A stretch of 24,995 nucleotides of DNA, taken from contig JAGGRX010000106.1 in NCBI GenBank assembly GCA_021159405.1, positions 1 to 24,995 of the forward strand. The letters are read 5' to 3'. Positions 7,470-16,532 of the stretch are shown one piece after another. How positions within the stretch are numbered: position 1 is the first letter of the stretch; each line of letters opens with the position of its first letter. The translations under genes and the position numbers were made by a program. The stretch is from Candidatus Bipolaricaulota bacterium. GTDB taxonomy: Bacteria > Bipolaricaulota > Bipolaricaulia > Bipolaricaulales > Bipolaricaulaceae. The notes under the pieces were generated by a model that saw nothing but the letters and a program-made list of their open reading frames with translations, was not told the origin of the DNA and ran no database searches.

Positions 7470-9064
7470 CAGGAAAGACACGCTTGGATGAACCCGCAGA
7501 ACAGGGGATGGGGTCGGAGGGGACGGGAGGTGAACTCCGGGTGGAACTGAACTCCTACGTACCATGGATGATCCGGGATCTCCACGATTTCTACCAGCCG
7601 TCCGTCTGGGGATTTCCCCGTTGCCAGCATCCCGGCGGCCTCAAACCTCTCCAAGAAATCTGGGTTGAACTCGTATCGGTGGCGATGGCGCTCGAAAACG
7701 AGCTCCTTTCCGTACAGGGCTCTCGCCCGGCTCCCTTGGGCGAGCCGGGCCGGGTAGGCCCCGAGGCGCATCGTCCCGCCTTTCTTCTCCACCTCACCTT
7801 GCCCGGGCAGAAGGTCGATCACCGGATAAGGGGTTTTCGGATCGAACTCCGTTGAGTTGGCCCCCTTGAGGCTTAGAACCTCGCGGGCGAAGGCGATCAC
7901 CGCCACCTGCATGCCCAGGCAGATCCCAAAATAGGGAATTCCTTTTCTGCGGGCATAATCGGCCGCCAGGATCTTCCCCTCGATCCCCCGCTCCCCAAAT
8001 CCACCTGGAACCAAGATCCCGGAGAGGTTGTCCAACACCCCTTCGTCTTGCTCCACCTGTTCCGAGGAGATCCAGCGGATGCGGACCTCGGTCTCCAGGG
8101 CCGCCCCGGCATGGGTTAGGGCCTCGATGATCGAGATGTAAGCGTCATGGAGTTCCACGTATTTGCCGACGATTCCCACCTCTACCCTCCGCTTGGGGTG
8201 CCTCAGGCGGGCCACGAATGCCTCCCAATCCGAGAGATCAGCCCCGCGTGGGGAGATGGAAAGGCGCTCGAAAACCAGTTTGTCAAGTCCCTCCTCCCGG
8301 AGCGCCAGGGGGACCTCGTAGATGGAGGGGAGGTCCCGGTCCTCGATCACGTGTTCCGGGGGAACGTCGCAGAACAGGGCGATCTTCTGTCGCAGGCCCT
8401 TGGGGAGGGGGGCTGGGCAGCGGGCGATGATGAAGTCCGGCTGGATCCCCGCTTCCCGGAGCTCCCGCACCGAGTGCTGGGTGGGCTTTGTCTTGAGCTC
8501 TCCAGTGGTGGAGAGCACGGGCACATAGGTAAGATGTATGAACGCCGTGTCCTCCCTGGGGAGCTCGTCGCGCAATTGTCTTAGGGCTTCAAGGTACGGC
8601 AGGCCCTCGATGTCCCCCACGGTGCCTCCCACCTCCACGATTGCCACCTCGGCCCCGGTGGCCTCCACCGCGCCCTTTATAAGCTGCTTGATCTCGTCTG
8701 TGATATGGGGGACAACCTGCACGGTGTGGCCGAGGTAATCCCCCCGGCGTTCCCGCTGGATGACGTTCCAGTACACCTGGCCGGTGGTGAGGTAGTTGGC
8801 CCGCCCCAGGTTCTGGCCCACGAAGCGCTCATAGTGCCCGATATCCAGGTCGGTCTCAAGGCCATCGTGCGTGACGAACACCTCCCCATGCTCATAGGGG
8901 TTCATGGTGCCCGCATCCACGTTCAGGTAGGGGTCGATCTTCTGCAGGGTGACCTTTATGCCCCGTGAGCGGAGAAGACAGCCCAGGGAAGCGGCCATCA
9001 CCCCCTTCCCGAGGCCCGAGAGAACTCCGCCGGTGACAAACACGAACTTTCCCAACACCTGCAT
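7469..9064 (-). CDS. pyrG: CTP synthase
   Basis: CTP synthase aminates UTP to CTP using glutamine and ATP. The synthetase domain starts with FVFVTGGVLSGLGKG and contains KIDPYLNVDAGTMNP. The C-terminal class I glutamine amidotransferase domain has the nucleophile Cys in FGICLGMQ and the His/Glu pair in GVQFHPEF. Length, about 531 residues, is normal. The start is uncertain: ATG at 9064 and ATG at 9073 share one AGGA signal, at about 11 and 2 bases respectively, and family alignment would also tolerate GTG 9058. A GTG at 9112 adds an unlikely 16-residue extension. It heads a minus-strand operon with lptC-like and lptB genes, a combination that couples nucleotide supply to envelope genes only by position as far as I can see. 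Confidence 0.95.
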   Translation of the reverse strand: MQVLGKFVFVTGGVLSGLGKGVMAASLGCLLRSRGIKVTLQKIDPYLNVDAGTMNPYEHGEVFVTHDGLETDLDIGHYERFVGQNLGRANYLTTGQVYWNVIQRERRGDYLGHTVQVVPHITDEIKQLIKGAVEATGAEVAIVEVGGTVGDIEGLPYLEALRQLRDELPREDTAFIHLTYVPVLSTTGELKTKPTQHSVRELREAGIQPDFIIARCPAPLPKGLRQKIALFCDVPPEHVIEDRDLPSIYEVPLALREEGLDKLVFERLSISPRGADLSDWEAFVARLRHPKRRVEVGIVGKYVELHDAYISIIEALTHAGAALETEVRIRWISSEQVEQDEGVLDNLSGILVPGGFGERGIEGKILAADYARRKGIPYFGICLGMQVAVIAFAREVLSLKGANSTEFDPKTPYPVIDLLPGQGEVEKKGGTMRLGAYPARLAQGSRARALYGKELVFERHRHRYEFNPDFLERFEAAGMLATGKSPDGRLVEIVEIPDHPWYVGVQFHPEFTSRPLRPHPLFCGFIQACLS

Positions 9065-9098
9065 TTTACCCATCTTCCTGGCTTGGCCAACCCTGGTT

Positions 9099-9126
9099 TT
9101 GCATGCGCCCACCCCTTCGGTATAAT
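9099..9126 (+). promoter_or_regulatory. Sigma-70 promoter of the secG operon
   Basis: A perfect TATAAT (9121-9126) lies 16 bases downstream of TTGCAT (9099-9104). The predicted start of transcription, about 9133, leaves a leader of only about 14 bases containing AGGAG at 9133-9137 before ATG 9147. It should drive secG and the three genes behind it. Confidence 0.75.
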
Positions 9127-9146
9127 TGTGCCAGGAGCGTGATGGG

Positions 9147-9368
9147 ATGAAGATCTTCTTGGAGGTCTTGTTCCTTTTGGACTGCCTTGCCCTGATCGGC
9201 CTGGTCCTCGTTCAGATGTCGGAACACGCCACGCTAGGGGGGGCGTTTGGTGCTGGCATGTCTTCCACGGTGTTTGGCCGGGAGACATCTCGGGACCCCA
9301 AGAAGATCGCCACCGGGGTGCTGGGCGCGATCTTCTTGATTTTAGGTGTAGTTTTGGCTATTCTATGA
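9147..9368 (+). CDS. secG: Preprotein translocase subunit SecG
   Basis: A 73-residue inner-membrane protein with two hydrophobic segments (about 3-21 and 54-73) around the conserved polar loop GGAFGAGMSSTVFGRE. SecG is the small accessory subunit of the SecYEG channel and aids SecA-driven export. ATG 9147 is preceded by AGGAG (9133-9137) at nine bases; an upstream in-frame start would precede the predicted transcription start. It is the first gene of the secG-ABC ATPase-rdgB operon; secA is elsewhere in the window on the other strand. Confidence 0.92.
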   Translation: MKIFLEVLFLLDCLALIGLVLVQMSEHATLGGAFGAGMSSTVFGRETSRDPKKIATGVLGAIFLILGVVLAIL

Positions 9369-9378
9369 GAGGATTCCG

Positions 9379-10356
9379 ATGCCGTTAATAGACGTCAGGG
9401 ACCTTAGGACTTACTTCTACACGGAAGACGGAGTAGTAAAGGCCGTAGACGGGGTCACCTTTGGGATTGAACCCGAGGGCACACTTGGGGTGGTGGGGGA
9501 GTCCGGTTGTGGCAAATCCGTGACCGCCCTTTCCATCATGGGGCTTGTCCCCATGCCCCCGGGCAAGATCACAAGCGGCGAGATCATCTTCCACCGTGAC
9601 GGTCAGGCGATCGACCTCACCAAGCTCAACCCGAAGGGCAAGGCGTACCGTTCCATCCGGGGTAAGGAGATCGCCATGATCTTCCAAGAGCCCATGACCT
9701 CGCTGAACCCCGTGTTCACCATCGGTTATCAGATCATGGAAGCCATCATGCTCCACCAAAACGTGTCCAAGAAGGAGGCGCGCCAAAAGGCGATTGAGAT
9801 GCTCAGGCAGGTGGGCATCCCCTTGCCCGAGCAGCGGGTGGACGAGTACCCACACCAGCTGTCAGGGGGTATGCGCCAGCGGGCGATGATTGCCATGGCC
9901 CTGTCCTGCAACCCTTCCCTGCTCATTGCCGACGAGCCCACCACAGCCCTGGACGTGACCATCCAAGCTCAGGTGCTCGACCTGATGCGGGATCTTCAGA
10001 AGAGATTCCGCACCGCCATCATGCTCATCACCCACGACCTGGGGGTGGTGGCGGAGATGTGTGAGGAAGTGGTGGTGATGTACCTGGGGAAGGTGGTGGA
10101 GCACGCCCCTATCCGGCCCCTCTTTCACGATCCCAAGCATCCTTACACTCAAGGGCTGCTCAAGTCCATCCCGTCGCTTGCCACAAAGAAGGAGAGGCTT
10201 GAGCCCATCAAGGGCGTGGTTCCGGATCCGCTTGACGCCCCGCCTGGGTGTCCCTTCCACCCGCGGTGCCCCCACGCCATGGAGATCTGCACGCGCGAGA
10301 TGCCCACTCTCAAGGAAGTAGGGCAGGATCATCAGGCCGCGTGCTGGCTGTACTAG
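9379..10356 (+). CDS. oppD: Oligopeptide/dipeptide ABC transporter ATP-binding protein (OppD/DppD type)
   Basis: The 325-residue ATPase has Walker A GESGCGKS (40-47), signature LSGGMRQR, Walker B LLIADEPT and the switch region LITHDLGV. The C-terminal peptide-importer extension HPYTQGLLKSIP precedes a four-cysteine region (PPGCPFHPRC...EICTRE...AACW). In related DppD proteins those cysteines hold an iron-sulfur cluster. It would work as a heterodimer with the ATPase encoded next. It starts 11 bases after the secG stop, with AGAGGA upstream of the ATG. No permease or solute-binding protein gene is present, so these ATPases must serve subunits encoded elsewhere. Confidence 0.92.
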   Translation: MPLIDVRDLRTYFYTEDGVVKAVDGVTFGIEPEGTLGVVGESGCGKSVTALSIMGLVPMPPGKITSGEIIFHRDGQAIDLTKLNPKGKAYRSIRGKEIAMIFQEPMTSLNPVFTIGYQIMEAIMLHQNVSKKEARQKAIEMLRQVGIPLPEQRVDEYPHQLSGGMRQRAMIAMALSCNPSLLIADEPTTALDVTIQAQVLDLMRDLQKRFRTAIMLITHDLGVVAEMCEEVVVMYLGKVVEHAPIRPLFHDPKHPYTQGLLKSIPSLATKKERLEPIKGVVPDPLDAPPGCPFHPRCPHAMEICTREMPTLKEVGQDHQAACWLY

Positions 10357-10370
10357 AGGAGGGGATGAAC

Positions 10371-11408
10371 ATGGCTACCGAGATCACCTTGGAAACAGAC
10401 ACTCTGCTTCGCGTCACCGGACTCAAGAAGTACTTCCCCGTTCGGCGGGGGGTGTTCCGCCGCGTCGTGGGTTGGGTCAAGGCCGTGGACGACGTGGATA
10501 TGTTCATCCCCGAAGGGGAGACCCTGGGGTTGGTGGGCGAGTCCGGCTGCGGCAAGACCACCACCGGGCGCACCATCCTGCGGCTGCTCGAGCCCACGGC
10601 TGGTGAGGTCCTGTTTCGCTCCAAGCGCCTGGGACGGGTGGTGGACGTGGCCAAGATCGGGAAAAAGGAGCTCAAGCTCCTCCGGCGCGAGATGCAGATC
10701 ATCTTCCAGGACCCCTACTCCTCCCTCAACCCCCGCATGACCGTGGGCGACATCGTGGGAGAGCCCCTGATCGTCCACCGGATGGCCAAGGGAAAGGAGA
10801 AAGAGGAAAAGGTCAAGGAGCTTCTTCAGGCCGTGGGCCTTAAGCCCGAGCACATGCGCCGCTACCCGCACGAGTTCTCCGGCGGGCAAAGGCAGAGGAT
10901 CGGGATCGCCCGGGCGCTGGCGCTGAACCCCCAGCTCATCGTATGTGACGAGCCCGTCTCCGCCCTGGACGTTTCCATCCAGGCCCAGGTCCTAAACCTC
11001 TTGGAGGATCTGCAAGAGCAGTTCCACCTCACCTATCTTTTCATCGCCCACGACCTTTCGGTGGTCAAGCACATCTCCGACCGGGTGGCGGTCATGTACT
11101 TGGGCAAGATCGTGGAGCTGGCGGAGACGGAGGAGCTGTTCACCCATCCGCTTCATCCTTATACCGAAGCGTTGCTTTCCGCAGTGCCGGTTCCGGATCC
11201 GGATTACGAGGCCGAGCGGATCATCCTCCAGGGGGATGTGCCCAGCCCGGTGAACCCCCCTTCGGGATGTTACTTCCATCCCCGCTGTCCCTATGCCCAG
11301 TCGATCTGCTCCGAACAGCCGCCGGAGTTCCGTGACTTCGGTGGGGCGCATTTCGCGGCCTGCCATCGCGCAGGTGAGCTTTCCCTTCGGGGTGTAAAGA
11401 TGCAGTGA
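10371..11408 (+). CDS. oppF: Oligopeptide/dipeptide ABC transporter ATP-binding protein (OppF/DppF type)
   Basis: The second peptide-importer ATPase has Walker A GESGCGKTT, IIFQDPYSSLNPRMTV (the Q-loop stretch typical of OppF/DppF), signature FSGGQRQR and Walker B LIVCDEPVSALDVS. The C-terminal Cys-containing segment SGCYFHPRCPYAQSIC resembles that of its partner. ATG 10371 sits eight bases after AGGAGG (10357-10362); the ATG at 10365 is only two bases from it and less likely. It follows the OppD-type gene by 14 bases, and its TGA overlaps the GTG start of rdgB in a GTGA junction. The substrate may be peptides, sugars or nickel; the sequence does not decide. Confidence 0.92.
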   Translation: MATEITLETDTLLRVTGLKKYFPVRRGVFRRVVGWVKAVDDVDMFIPEGETLGLVGESGCGKTTTGRTILRLLEPTAGEVLFRSKRLGRVVDVAKIGKKELKLLRREMQIIFQDPYSSLNPRMTVGDIVGEPLIVHRMAKGKEKEEKVKELLQAVGLKPEHMRRYPHEFSGGQRQRIGIARALALNPQLIVCDEPVSALDVSIQAQVLNLLEDLQEQFHLTYLFIAHDLSVVKHISDRVAVMYLGKIVELAETEELFTHPLHPYTEALLSAVPVPDPDYEAERIILQGDVPSPVNPPSGCYFHPRCPYAQSICSEQPPEFRDFGGAHFAACHRAGELSLRGVKMQ

Positions 11409-12001
11409 GGGTCCTGATCGGGACCAGGAACCCCCACAAGCTTGGCGAGATAGTGCGCATCCTGGGGGAGATCCCTGGGATTCAGTGGGTTACCTTCCGT
11501 GAGTGCCCCTTTTCCGAGGTGCCTGAGGAGGGGGCGACCTTGGAAGAGAACGCCCGCCTCAAGGCCATCATGATCTCCCAGGAGTCGGGGCTTCCCACCC
11601 TGGCCGAGGACTCCGGGCTGGAGGTGGTGGCCTTGGGGGGTGCGCCTGGGGTGCGCTCAGCCCGATTCTCCGGGGAGGCCAAGGATTATGGGGCCAACAA
11701 CCGAAAGCTCCTTGAGCTCATGGAAGGGGTGCGGGATCGCCGGGCCCGCTTCCGGACGGTGGCCGCCCTGGCGCTTCCAGACGGGCGCCTGTGGCTCAGG
11801 GAGGGCGTTTTGAAAGGGACGATCGCCACGGAGGCCAGGGGAAAAGGGGGCTTCGGCTACGACCCGGTGTTCGTCCCGGAGGGGGAGGCTCGGACCCTGG
11901 CGGAGATGGCCCCGGAGGAGAAGGACCGGATCTCCCACCGCCGACGGGCCTTGGAGCGAATGCGCCCTCTGCTTTCCGCCCTTGCCCGGGGCGAACTATA
12001 A
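11405..12001 (+). CDS. rdgB: XTP/dITP diphosphatase (RdgB/HAM1 family)
   Basis: The 198-residue house-cleaning enzyme hydrolyses non-canonical purine nucleoside triphosphates (XTP, dITP) to monophosphates, preventing their incorporation into DNA. Diagnostic motifs are the N-terminal GTRNPHKLGEI, LAEDSGLEV, GFGYDPVF and SHRRRAL. Length matches the family. GTG 11405 overlaps the preceding stop by four bases, so it is translated by coupling as the last gene of the secG operon. Its TAA lies seven bases from the stop of convergent dnaJ, with no clear terminator between them. Confidence 0.95.
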   Translation: MRVLIGTRNPHKLGEIVRILGEIPGIQWVTFRECPFSEVPEEGATLEENARLKAIMISQESGLPTLAEDSGLEVVALGGAPGVRSARFSGEAKDYGANNRKLLELMEGVRDRRARFRTVAALALPDGRLWLREGVLKGTIATEARGKGGFGYDPVFVPEGEARTLAEMAPEEKDRISHRRRALERMRPLLSALARGEL

Positions 12002-12008
12002 AGCCGGT

Positions 12009-13121
12009 TCAGCGGAAGTCCTCAGGGGGTGGGAGGGAGTCAGTGAACTTCTTCAATAGCTCCCGCTGGGAGCGGGAGAGGGATTTGGGAACCACCACCT
12101 TTAGGTGCACCAGAAGGTCCCCACGGCGGCGGCCTTGGGGCATCCCTCGGCCCGGCAGGCGCAGGATCTTATCCGGGGAGGTCCCGGGGGCGATCGTAAT
12201 CTCCTCCTCCCCCTCCAGGGTGGGTACCTTAATCCTGCCCCCTAAGACCAGCGTCCCGTAGTGGACCGGCACTTCCACGGAGAGGTCCGCCCCGTTTCTC
12301 TTGAACACCGGGTGGGGCTGGATCTCCACCGTGATGTACAGGTCCCCGGGAGGGCCACCTGCCACCCCGGCGTTCCCTTCTCCCCGGAGGCGCAACCGCG
12401 CCCCGTCCTCGATCCCTTTGGGAATCTCGATCACAAGCTCGCTCTTCTCCTTCACCCGCCCCTCGCCGTGGCACTTCCTGCAGGGGCGCTCCAGCACCTC
12501 CCCGGTGCCACCACACTCCGGGCAGGTGCGCACGTTTACAAAGGACCCAAGCATGGTGAACTGACGATACTCGATGCGCCCGGTTCCGCCGCAGGTGGGG
12601 CAGGTGCGGAGGCCGGTTCCGGGCTCAAGGCCGCTTCCCCCGCAGCGGTCGCAGGGCACGAGGCGGGGCACGGTGGCCCGCACCCGGGCCCCGAATGCGG
12701 CGTCCTCAAACCCGATGCGGATGCGGTACTCTAGATCCTCCCCCCGCCGGGCACGGGTGGGTTGGGCCCGGGCCTGCTGGCGCGTCCCCTCCCCGAAGAA
12801 CAGGTTGAAGATCTCGTCGAACGCTGAGGGCCCGAAGAACTCCTCGAACGCCTCCCGGGCCCGGCGGAAGTCCGTGGGGCCAAAGTCAAACCCCTGCTCC
12901 GGGCCCGCGTGACCGAACCGGTCGTATTGGGCCCGCTTCTCCGGGTCCGACAGGACCTCGTAGGCCTCGGCGATCTCCCGGAAGCGCCGCTCGGCCTCCT
13001 TCTTGTCGCCCTTGTAGGCGTCCGGGTGGTATTTTTTCGCCAGACGCCGGTAGGCGCGCTTTATCTCCTCCTGGGAGGCATCCCGCGACACCCCCAGGAT
13101 CTCGTAGTAGTCCTTAGGCAA
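12009..13121 (-). CDS. dnaJ: Chaperone protein DnaJ
   Basis: The 370-residue Hsp40 stimulates DnaK ATPase and delivers substrates. The J domain (about 1-70) contains HPD within KKYHPDAY. A Gly/Phe-rich stretch is short. The zinc region has four CxxCxGxG repeats: CDRCGGSG, CPTCGGTG, CPECGGTG and CRKCHGEG. The C-terminal substrate-binding domains follow. TTG 13121 is the start; its ribosome-binding site AAGGAG lies within the last codons of dnaK, and the genes are separated by three bases. It is the last gene of the hrcA heat-shock operon. Confidence 0.96.
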   Translation of the reverse strand: MPKDYYEILGVSRDASQEEIKRAYRRLAKKYHPDAYKGDKKEAERRFREIAEAYEVLSDPEKRAQYDRFGHAGPEQGFDFGPTDFRRAREAFEEFFGPSAFDEIFNLFFGEGTRQQARAQPTRARRGEDLEYRIRIGFEDAAFGARVRATVPRLVPCDRCGGSGLEPGTGLRTCPTCGGTGRIEYRQFTMLGSFVNVRTCPECGGTGEVLERPCRKCHGEGRVKEKSELVIEIPKGIEDGARLRLRGEGNAGVAGGPPGDLYITVEIQPHPVFKRNGADLSVEVPVHYGTLVLGGRIKVPTLEGEEEITIAPGTSPDKILRLPGRGMPQGRRRGDLLVHLKVVVPKSLSRSQRELLKKFTDSLPPPEDFR

Positions 13122-13124
13122 AGG

Positions 13125-14966
13125 TCACTCCTTCTTGTAGTCGATGTAGTCGCCCTTGTCATCGTCCCCCTTCTTGGTGGAGGAGGACCCTTCGGTGGAA
13201 CCGGCGGCCTGCCTGTAGGCAGCTGTGACTACCTCCCCGGAGACCCGCTTGAGCTCCTCCATGGCGGCCCGGATGGTGGCCACATCCGCCTTGGCCTCCA
13301 GCTTCTCCCTGAGGGCCCGGATGGCGGCCTCGATCTCACCCCGCTTCTGCGAGGGGACCTTGTCCCCCAGCTCCCTCAGAGCCTTCTCCACCGAGTAGAT
13401 GAGCATGTCGGCCTGGTTCCTCGTCTCGGCCTCCTCGGCCTTGCGCCGGTCCTCCTCGGCGTGTTCCTCGGCCTCCTTGCGCATGCGTTCGATCTCCTCC
13501 TCCGACAGGCGGGACGTCTCCTTGATGGTGATGGAGGCGGACTTTCCGGTGGCCCTGTCCTTGGCGGTGACGTTGAGGATCCCGTTGGCATCGATGGCGA
13601 AGGTCACGTCGATCTGCGGCACCCCCCGGGGAGCGGGCGGAAGCCCCGACAGCACAAACCGCCCCAGGGACTTGTTGTCCGCGGCCATCTTCCGCTCTCC
13701 TTGCACCACGTGGATCTCGACTTGGGTCTGATAGTCCTCGGCGGTGGTGAAGGTCTTGGTGCGCTCCACCGGGATGGTGGTGTTGCGTTCGATGATCGGG
13801 GTGGCGATCCCGCCCAGGGTCTCGATGGATAGGGTAAGCGGGGTCACGTCCAGGAGCACGATCTCGTCCATCTCCCCGGCCAGGATGGCGGCCTGGATGG
13901 CAGCCCCCATGGCCACCACCTCGTCCGGGTTGATCTCCTTGTTGATCTTGGCCTTGCCGAATTTCCCCGCCACCAGCTCCTGGACCTTGGGGATGCGAGT
14001 GGAACCCCCCACCAGGACCACCTGGTCGATGTCCTCCGGGTTGAGCTTGGCCGCCGAAAGGGCGGAGTCCACGATCTTCATGGTCCGCTGAAGCAGGTCC
14101 TCGATCATCCCCTCGAACTTGGCACGGGTCAGGGTCTTCTCCAGGTGCTTGGGGCCGGAGGCGTCCGCGGTGATGTAGGGCAGGGAAATCTGGGTCTCCA
14201 TGCGGGAGGAGAGCTCGATCTTGGCCTGTTCTGCGGCGTCCCGCAGCCGTTGCATGGCTGCCGGGTCCCCCCTCAGGTCAATGCCCGTATCCTTCTTGAA
14301 CTCCTCGATCAGCCAGTCCATGATGCGGCGGTCGAAATCATCGCCTCCGAGCTGTGTGTCCCCGTCGGTGGCTATCACCTCGAACACGCCCTCGCCGATC
14401 TCCAGGATGGACACATCGAACGTGCCCCCGCCCAGGTCGTACACCACGATCTTTTGCTCCTTTTGCCGATCCAGGCCGTAGGCGAGTGCAGCAGCGGTGG
14501 GCTCGTTGATGATCCTGAGCACCTCAAGCCCAGCGATCTTGCCCGCGTCCTTGGTTGCCTGGCGCTGCAGGTTGTTGAAGTAGGCGGGGACGGTGATGAC
14601 CGCCTTTTGGATCTTGCTCCCCAGGAATTCTTCAGCGTCGCGTTTGATCTTCTGCAGGATGAACGCCGAGATCTGTTCCGGGGAGTACTCCTTGACCTGC
14701 CCGTCCAGGGAGATCTTCACCCGGTAGTCCGTGCCCATCTTCCGTTTGATGGAGAGCACGGTGCGGTTGGGATTTAGCACTGCCTGGCGTTTGGCGAGCT
14801 TGCCCACCAGCATCTCCCCGGACTCGGTAAACGCCACCGCCGACGGGGTAATCCGGTCCCCTTCGGCATTTGGAATCACCTCCGGGCGACCTCCCCTCAC
14901 GATGGCGGCACAGGAGTTAGTAGTGCCAAGATCAATTCCGATTACCTTTTCCTTCATTTCCGTCAT
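13125..14966 (-). CDS. dnaK: Chaperone protein DnaK (Hsp70)
   Basis: The Hsp70 ATPase folds nascent and stress-damaged proteins with DnaJ and GrpE. The nucleotide-binding domain starts IGIDLGTTNSCAAIV and includes the Hsp70 signatures VYDLGGGTFDVS and VVLVGGSTRIPKVQ; the linker DVTPLTLSIE leads into the substrate domain. The C terminus is a short charged tail (GDDDKGDYIDYKKE). From ATG 14966 the protein has 613 residues; this start has an AAGGGGGTGA ribosome-binding site about five bases upstream. GTG 14975 and ATG 14957 are alternatives. The gene overlaps the end of grpE by about 35 bases. Confidence 0.96.
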   Translation of the reverse strand: MTEMKEKVIGIDLGTTNSCAAIVRGGRPEVIPNAEGDRITPSAVAFTESGEMLVGKLAKRQAVLNPNRTVLSIKRKMGTDYRVKISLDGQVKEYSPEQISAFILQKIKRDAEEFLGSKIQKAVITVPAYFNNLQRQATKDAGKIAGLEVLRIINEPTAAALAYGLDRQKEQKIVVYDLGGGTFDVSILEIGEGVFEVIATDGDTQLGGDDFDRRIMDWLIEEFKKDTGIDLRGDPAAMQRLRDAAEQAKIELSSRMETQISLPYITADASGPKHLEKTLTRAKFEGMIEDLLQRTMKIVDSALSAAKLNPEDIDQVVLVGGSTRIPKVQELVAGKFGKAKINKEINPDEVVAMGAAIQAAILAGEMDEIVLLDVTPLTLSIETLGGIATPIIERNTTIPVERTKTFTTAEDYQTQVEIHVVQGERKMAADNKSLGRFVLSGLPPAPRGVPQIDVTFAIDANGILNVTAKDRATGKSASITIKETSRLSEEEIERMRKEAEEHAEEDRRKAEEAETRNQADMLIYSVEKALRELGDKVPSQKRGEIEAAIRALREKLEAKADVATIRAAMEELKRVSGEVVTAAYRQAAGSTEGSSSTKKGDDDKGDYIDYKKE

Positions 14967-15495
14967 CTCTCTCACCCCCTTTTGGACCGAGGCTTACCTT
15001 AACCTTGGCTGGCCTGAGCACTTCGCCATCCCGCAGCCAGCCGCGTTCGAATTCCTCCACGATCACGTTTCGCTCGGCATCGGCCTCCGCGGCCACCAAC
15101 ACCTCGTGGTAGGCCGGGTCGAAGCGCTTGCCCACAGAGTCGAAGGGCTGGCAGCCCTTCCTCTTCAAGATCTCGGAAAGCTGGGCAAACACGCGTTCCA
15201 TTCCCTCCACGAAGCTTTGGGCATCGTCGTTTCTTTTAAAGGCCCGGAACGCGCGTTCCATGGCGTCGTAGATCGGGAGGAAGTCCAGGATTTCCTGGTC
15301 CTGGACCTTGCGGGCCAGGCTGGCCGACTCCCGGGCCACCTGCTTTTGGTAGTTGTCGAAGTCCGCCCGCAGCCTAAGGATCCGGTCCTTTAGGGTGCGG
15401 GCCTCCTCTTTTACAGCGGCGAGTTCCTTTTCTTTCTCGGCGAGCTTTCGCTTCAGCTCTTCAAGCTCGTCCACCTGCCGTTTTTCCTCGCTCAT
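14932..15495 (-). CDS. grpE: Nucleotide exchange factor GrpE
   Basis: The 187-residue cochaperone releases ADP from DnaK. A charged N-terminal coiled coil (ELEELKRKLAEKEKELAAV) leads to the GrpE core (RLRADFDNYQKQVARE, then the IYDAMERA segment), ending with the beta domain around VIVEEFERGWLRDGEVLRPAKVKVS. ATG 15495 has AGGAGGTGA immediately upstream and overlaps the hrcA stop in an ATGA junction. Gene order hrcA-grpE-dnaK-dnaJ is the classical one for HrcA-controlled bacteria. Confidence 0.95.
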   Translation of the reverse strand: MSEEKRQVDELEELKRKLAEKEKELAAVKEEARTLKDRILRLRADFDNYQKQVARESASLARKVQDQEILDFLPIYDAMERAFRAFKRNDDAQSFVEGMERVFAQLSEILKRKGCQPFDSVGKRFDPAYHEVLVAAEADAERNVIVEEFERGWLRDGEVLRPAKVKVSLGPKGGERDDGNEGKGNRN

Positions 15496-16532
15496 GCGCT
15501 CACCTCCTGGATGCGGCCGGCCGTGGCCAAAATGGCCTTGAGCCGGCTGGCGACGTAGTGGGTGGCGGAAAAGGCCCTAGCGTAATCGAGCCACAGGGGG
15601 CCGATGACCCCCAGCACCCCGCTTTCGCCGAAGTAAGGGGCGGTTACCAGGCTGAAGTCGGAAAGCTCCGGCACCTTTGACTCCCCCACTGTCACAGTCA
15701 GGCCCTGTTGGTCCTGGCGGAGATGACCGAGGATCTCGGCGAAGCGGCGTTCGTCCTCAAGGAGCCTGAGGAGCCCACACACCCGCTCCATGGCCCAGGC
15801 CGGGGGTTGATCGGACAAACCCCGGAGTAGCTGGGTGACCCCCTCCACGTACAGGCGCCTTCTCAAACCCTCTTGTGCCAGCCCTTTGAGGAGGTCCAGG
15901 GCGGCGAGCACGGTGCGGTCATGCCATCCCTCCACCTCCAGGTCCCCGAGTTCTACGAGCTGGCGCAGGGTCAAGCCCCGCACCCGGCGGGAGAGCACGG
16001 CCTCCACTTGGCCCACCACCTCGGGGGGGAGGTCCTCTCGGAGCTGGAGCACGCGTGACTCCACCACCCCCAGCTCGGACAGGACCACCACCAGCACCGC
16101 TCCTGGGCCGATGCGGCGCATGACCAAGCCGGCCAAGCGCAAGGCCTCGACCTCTGGAGCGAGGACGAACGCCAGCTGCCCGGTCATGGTGGAGAGGAGC
16201 AGGGCGGTACGCCTGAGGAGCTCGGGCAGCTCCTGGGGCACGATCTCCGGTGGTTCAGTCGGGAGCGTCTCTGGCCGCTCTTTGATCTCCGCCAGCTCCA
16301 GAAGCCACTCGGCGAAGAACCGGAACGCCGCCTTGGTGGGGATGCGCCCGGAGGAAGGGTAGGGTTTCCACAGATACCCTTCCCGCTCCAGGGCGGCCAG
16401 CTCGTTCCTCACGGTGGCAGAACTGAACCGGTGCCCGTACTCCTCCACCAGCGTCCTGGAGGAGACGGGCTGACGGGTGCGGATGTAGCAATCCACTACC
16501 TCCTTAAGCAGGAGCTCCCGACGTCCCTTCAT
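15492..16532 (-). CDS. hrcA: Heat-inducible transcription repressor HrcA
   Basis: HrcA binds CIRCE operators and represses groE and dnaK operons; GroEL normally keeps it active. The 346-residue protein starts with a winged-helix domain (VVDCYIRTRQPVSSRTLVEEY and SSATVRNELAALEREGYL, then the wing PSSGRIPT). A GAF-like middle domain follows, with the usual late motif VIGPLWLDYARAF. ATG 16532 is immediately preceded by a CIRCE element, so the gene is autoregulated; the ribosome-binding site lies in the CIRCE spacer. It is first in the operon with grpE, dnaK and dnaJ. Confidence 0.95.
   Translation of the reverse strand: MKGRRELLLKEVVDCYIRTRQPVSSRTLVEEYGHRFSSATVRNELAALEREGYLWKPYPSSGRIPTKAAFRFFAEWLLELAEIKERPETLPTEPPEIVPQELPELLRRTALLLSTMTGQLAFVLAPEVEALRLAGLVMRRIGPGAVLVVVLSELGVVESRVLQLREDLPPEVVGQVEAVLSRRVRGLTLRQLVELGDLEVEGWHDRTVLAALDLLKGLAQEGLRRRLYVEGVTQLLRGLSDQPPAWAMERVCGLLRLLEDERRFAEILGHLRQDQQGLTVTVGESKVPELSDFSLVTAPYFGESGVLGVIGPLWLDYARAFSATHYVASRLKAILATAGRIQEVSA

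Noticed and set aside
9058..9089. TTGGCC-16-TAAAAT on the minus strand at the pyrG start, considered as a leaderless pyrG promoter
   Set aside because: The -10 box would be only four bases from the in-frame GTG 9058, too close for a normal transcription start, so it may be chance.
13124..14975. Long plus-strand frames opposite dnaK and dnaJ
   Set aside because: Shadow frames of highly conserved chaperone genes, with Leu/Gly/His-rich products lacking start signals.
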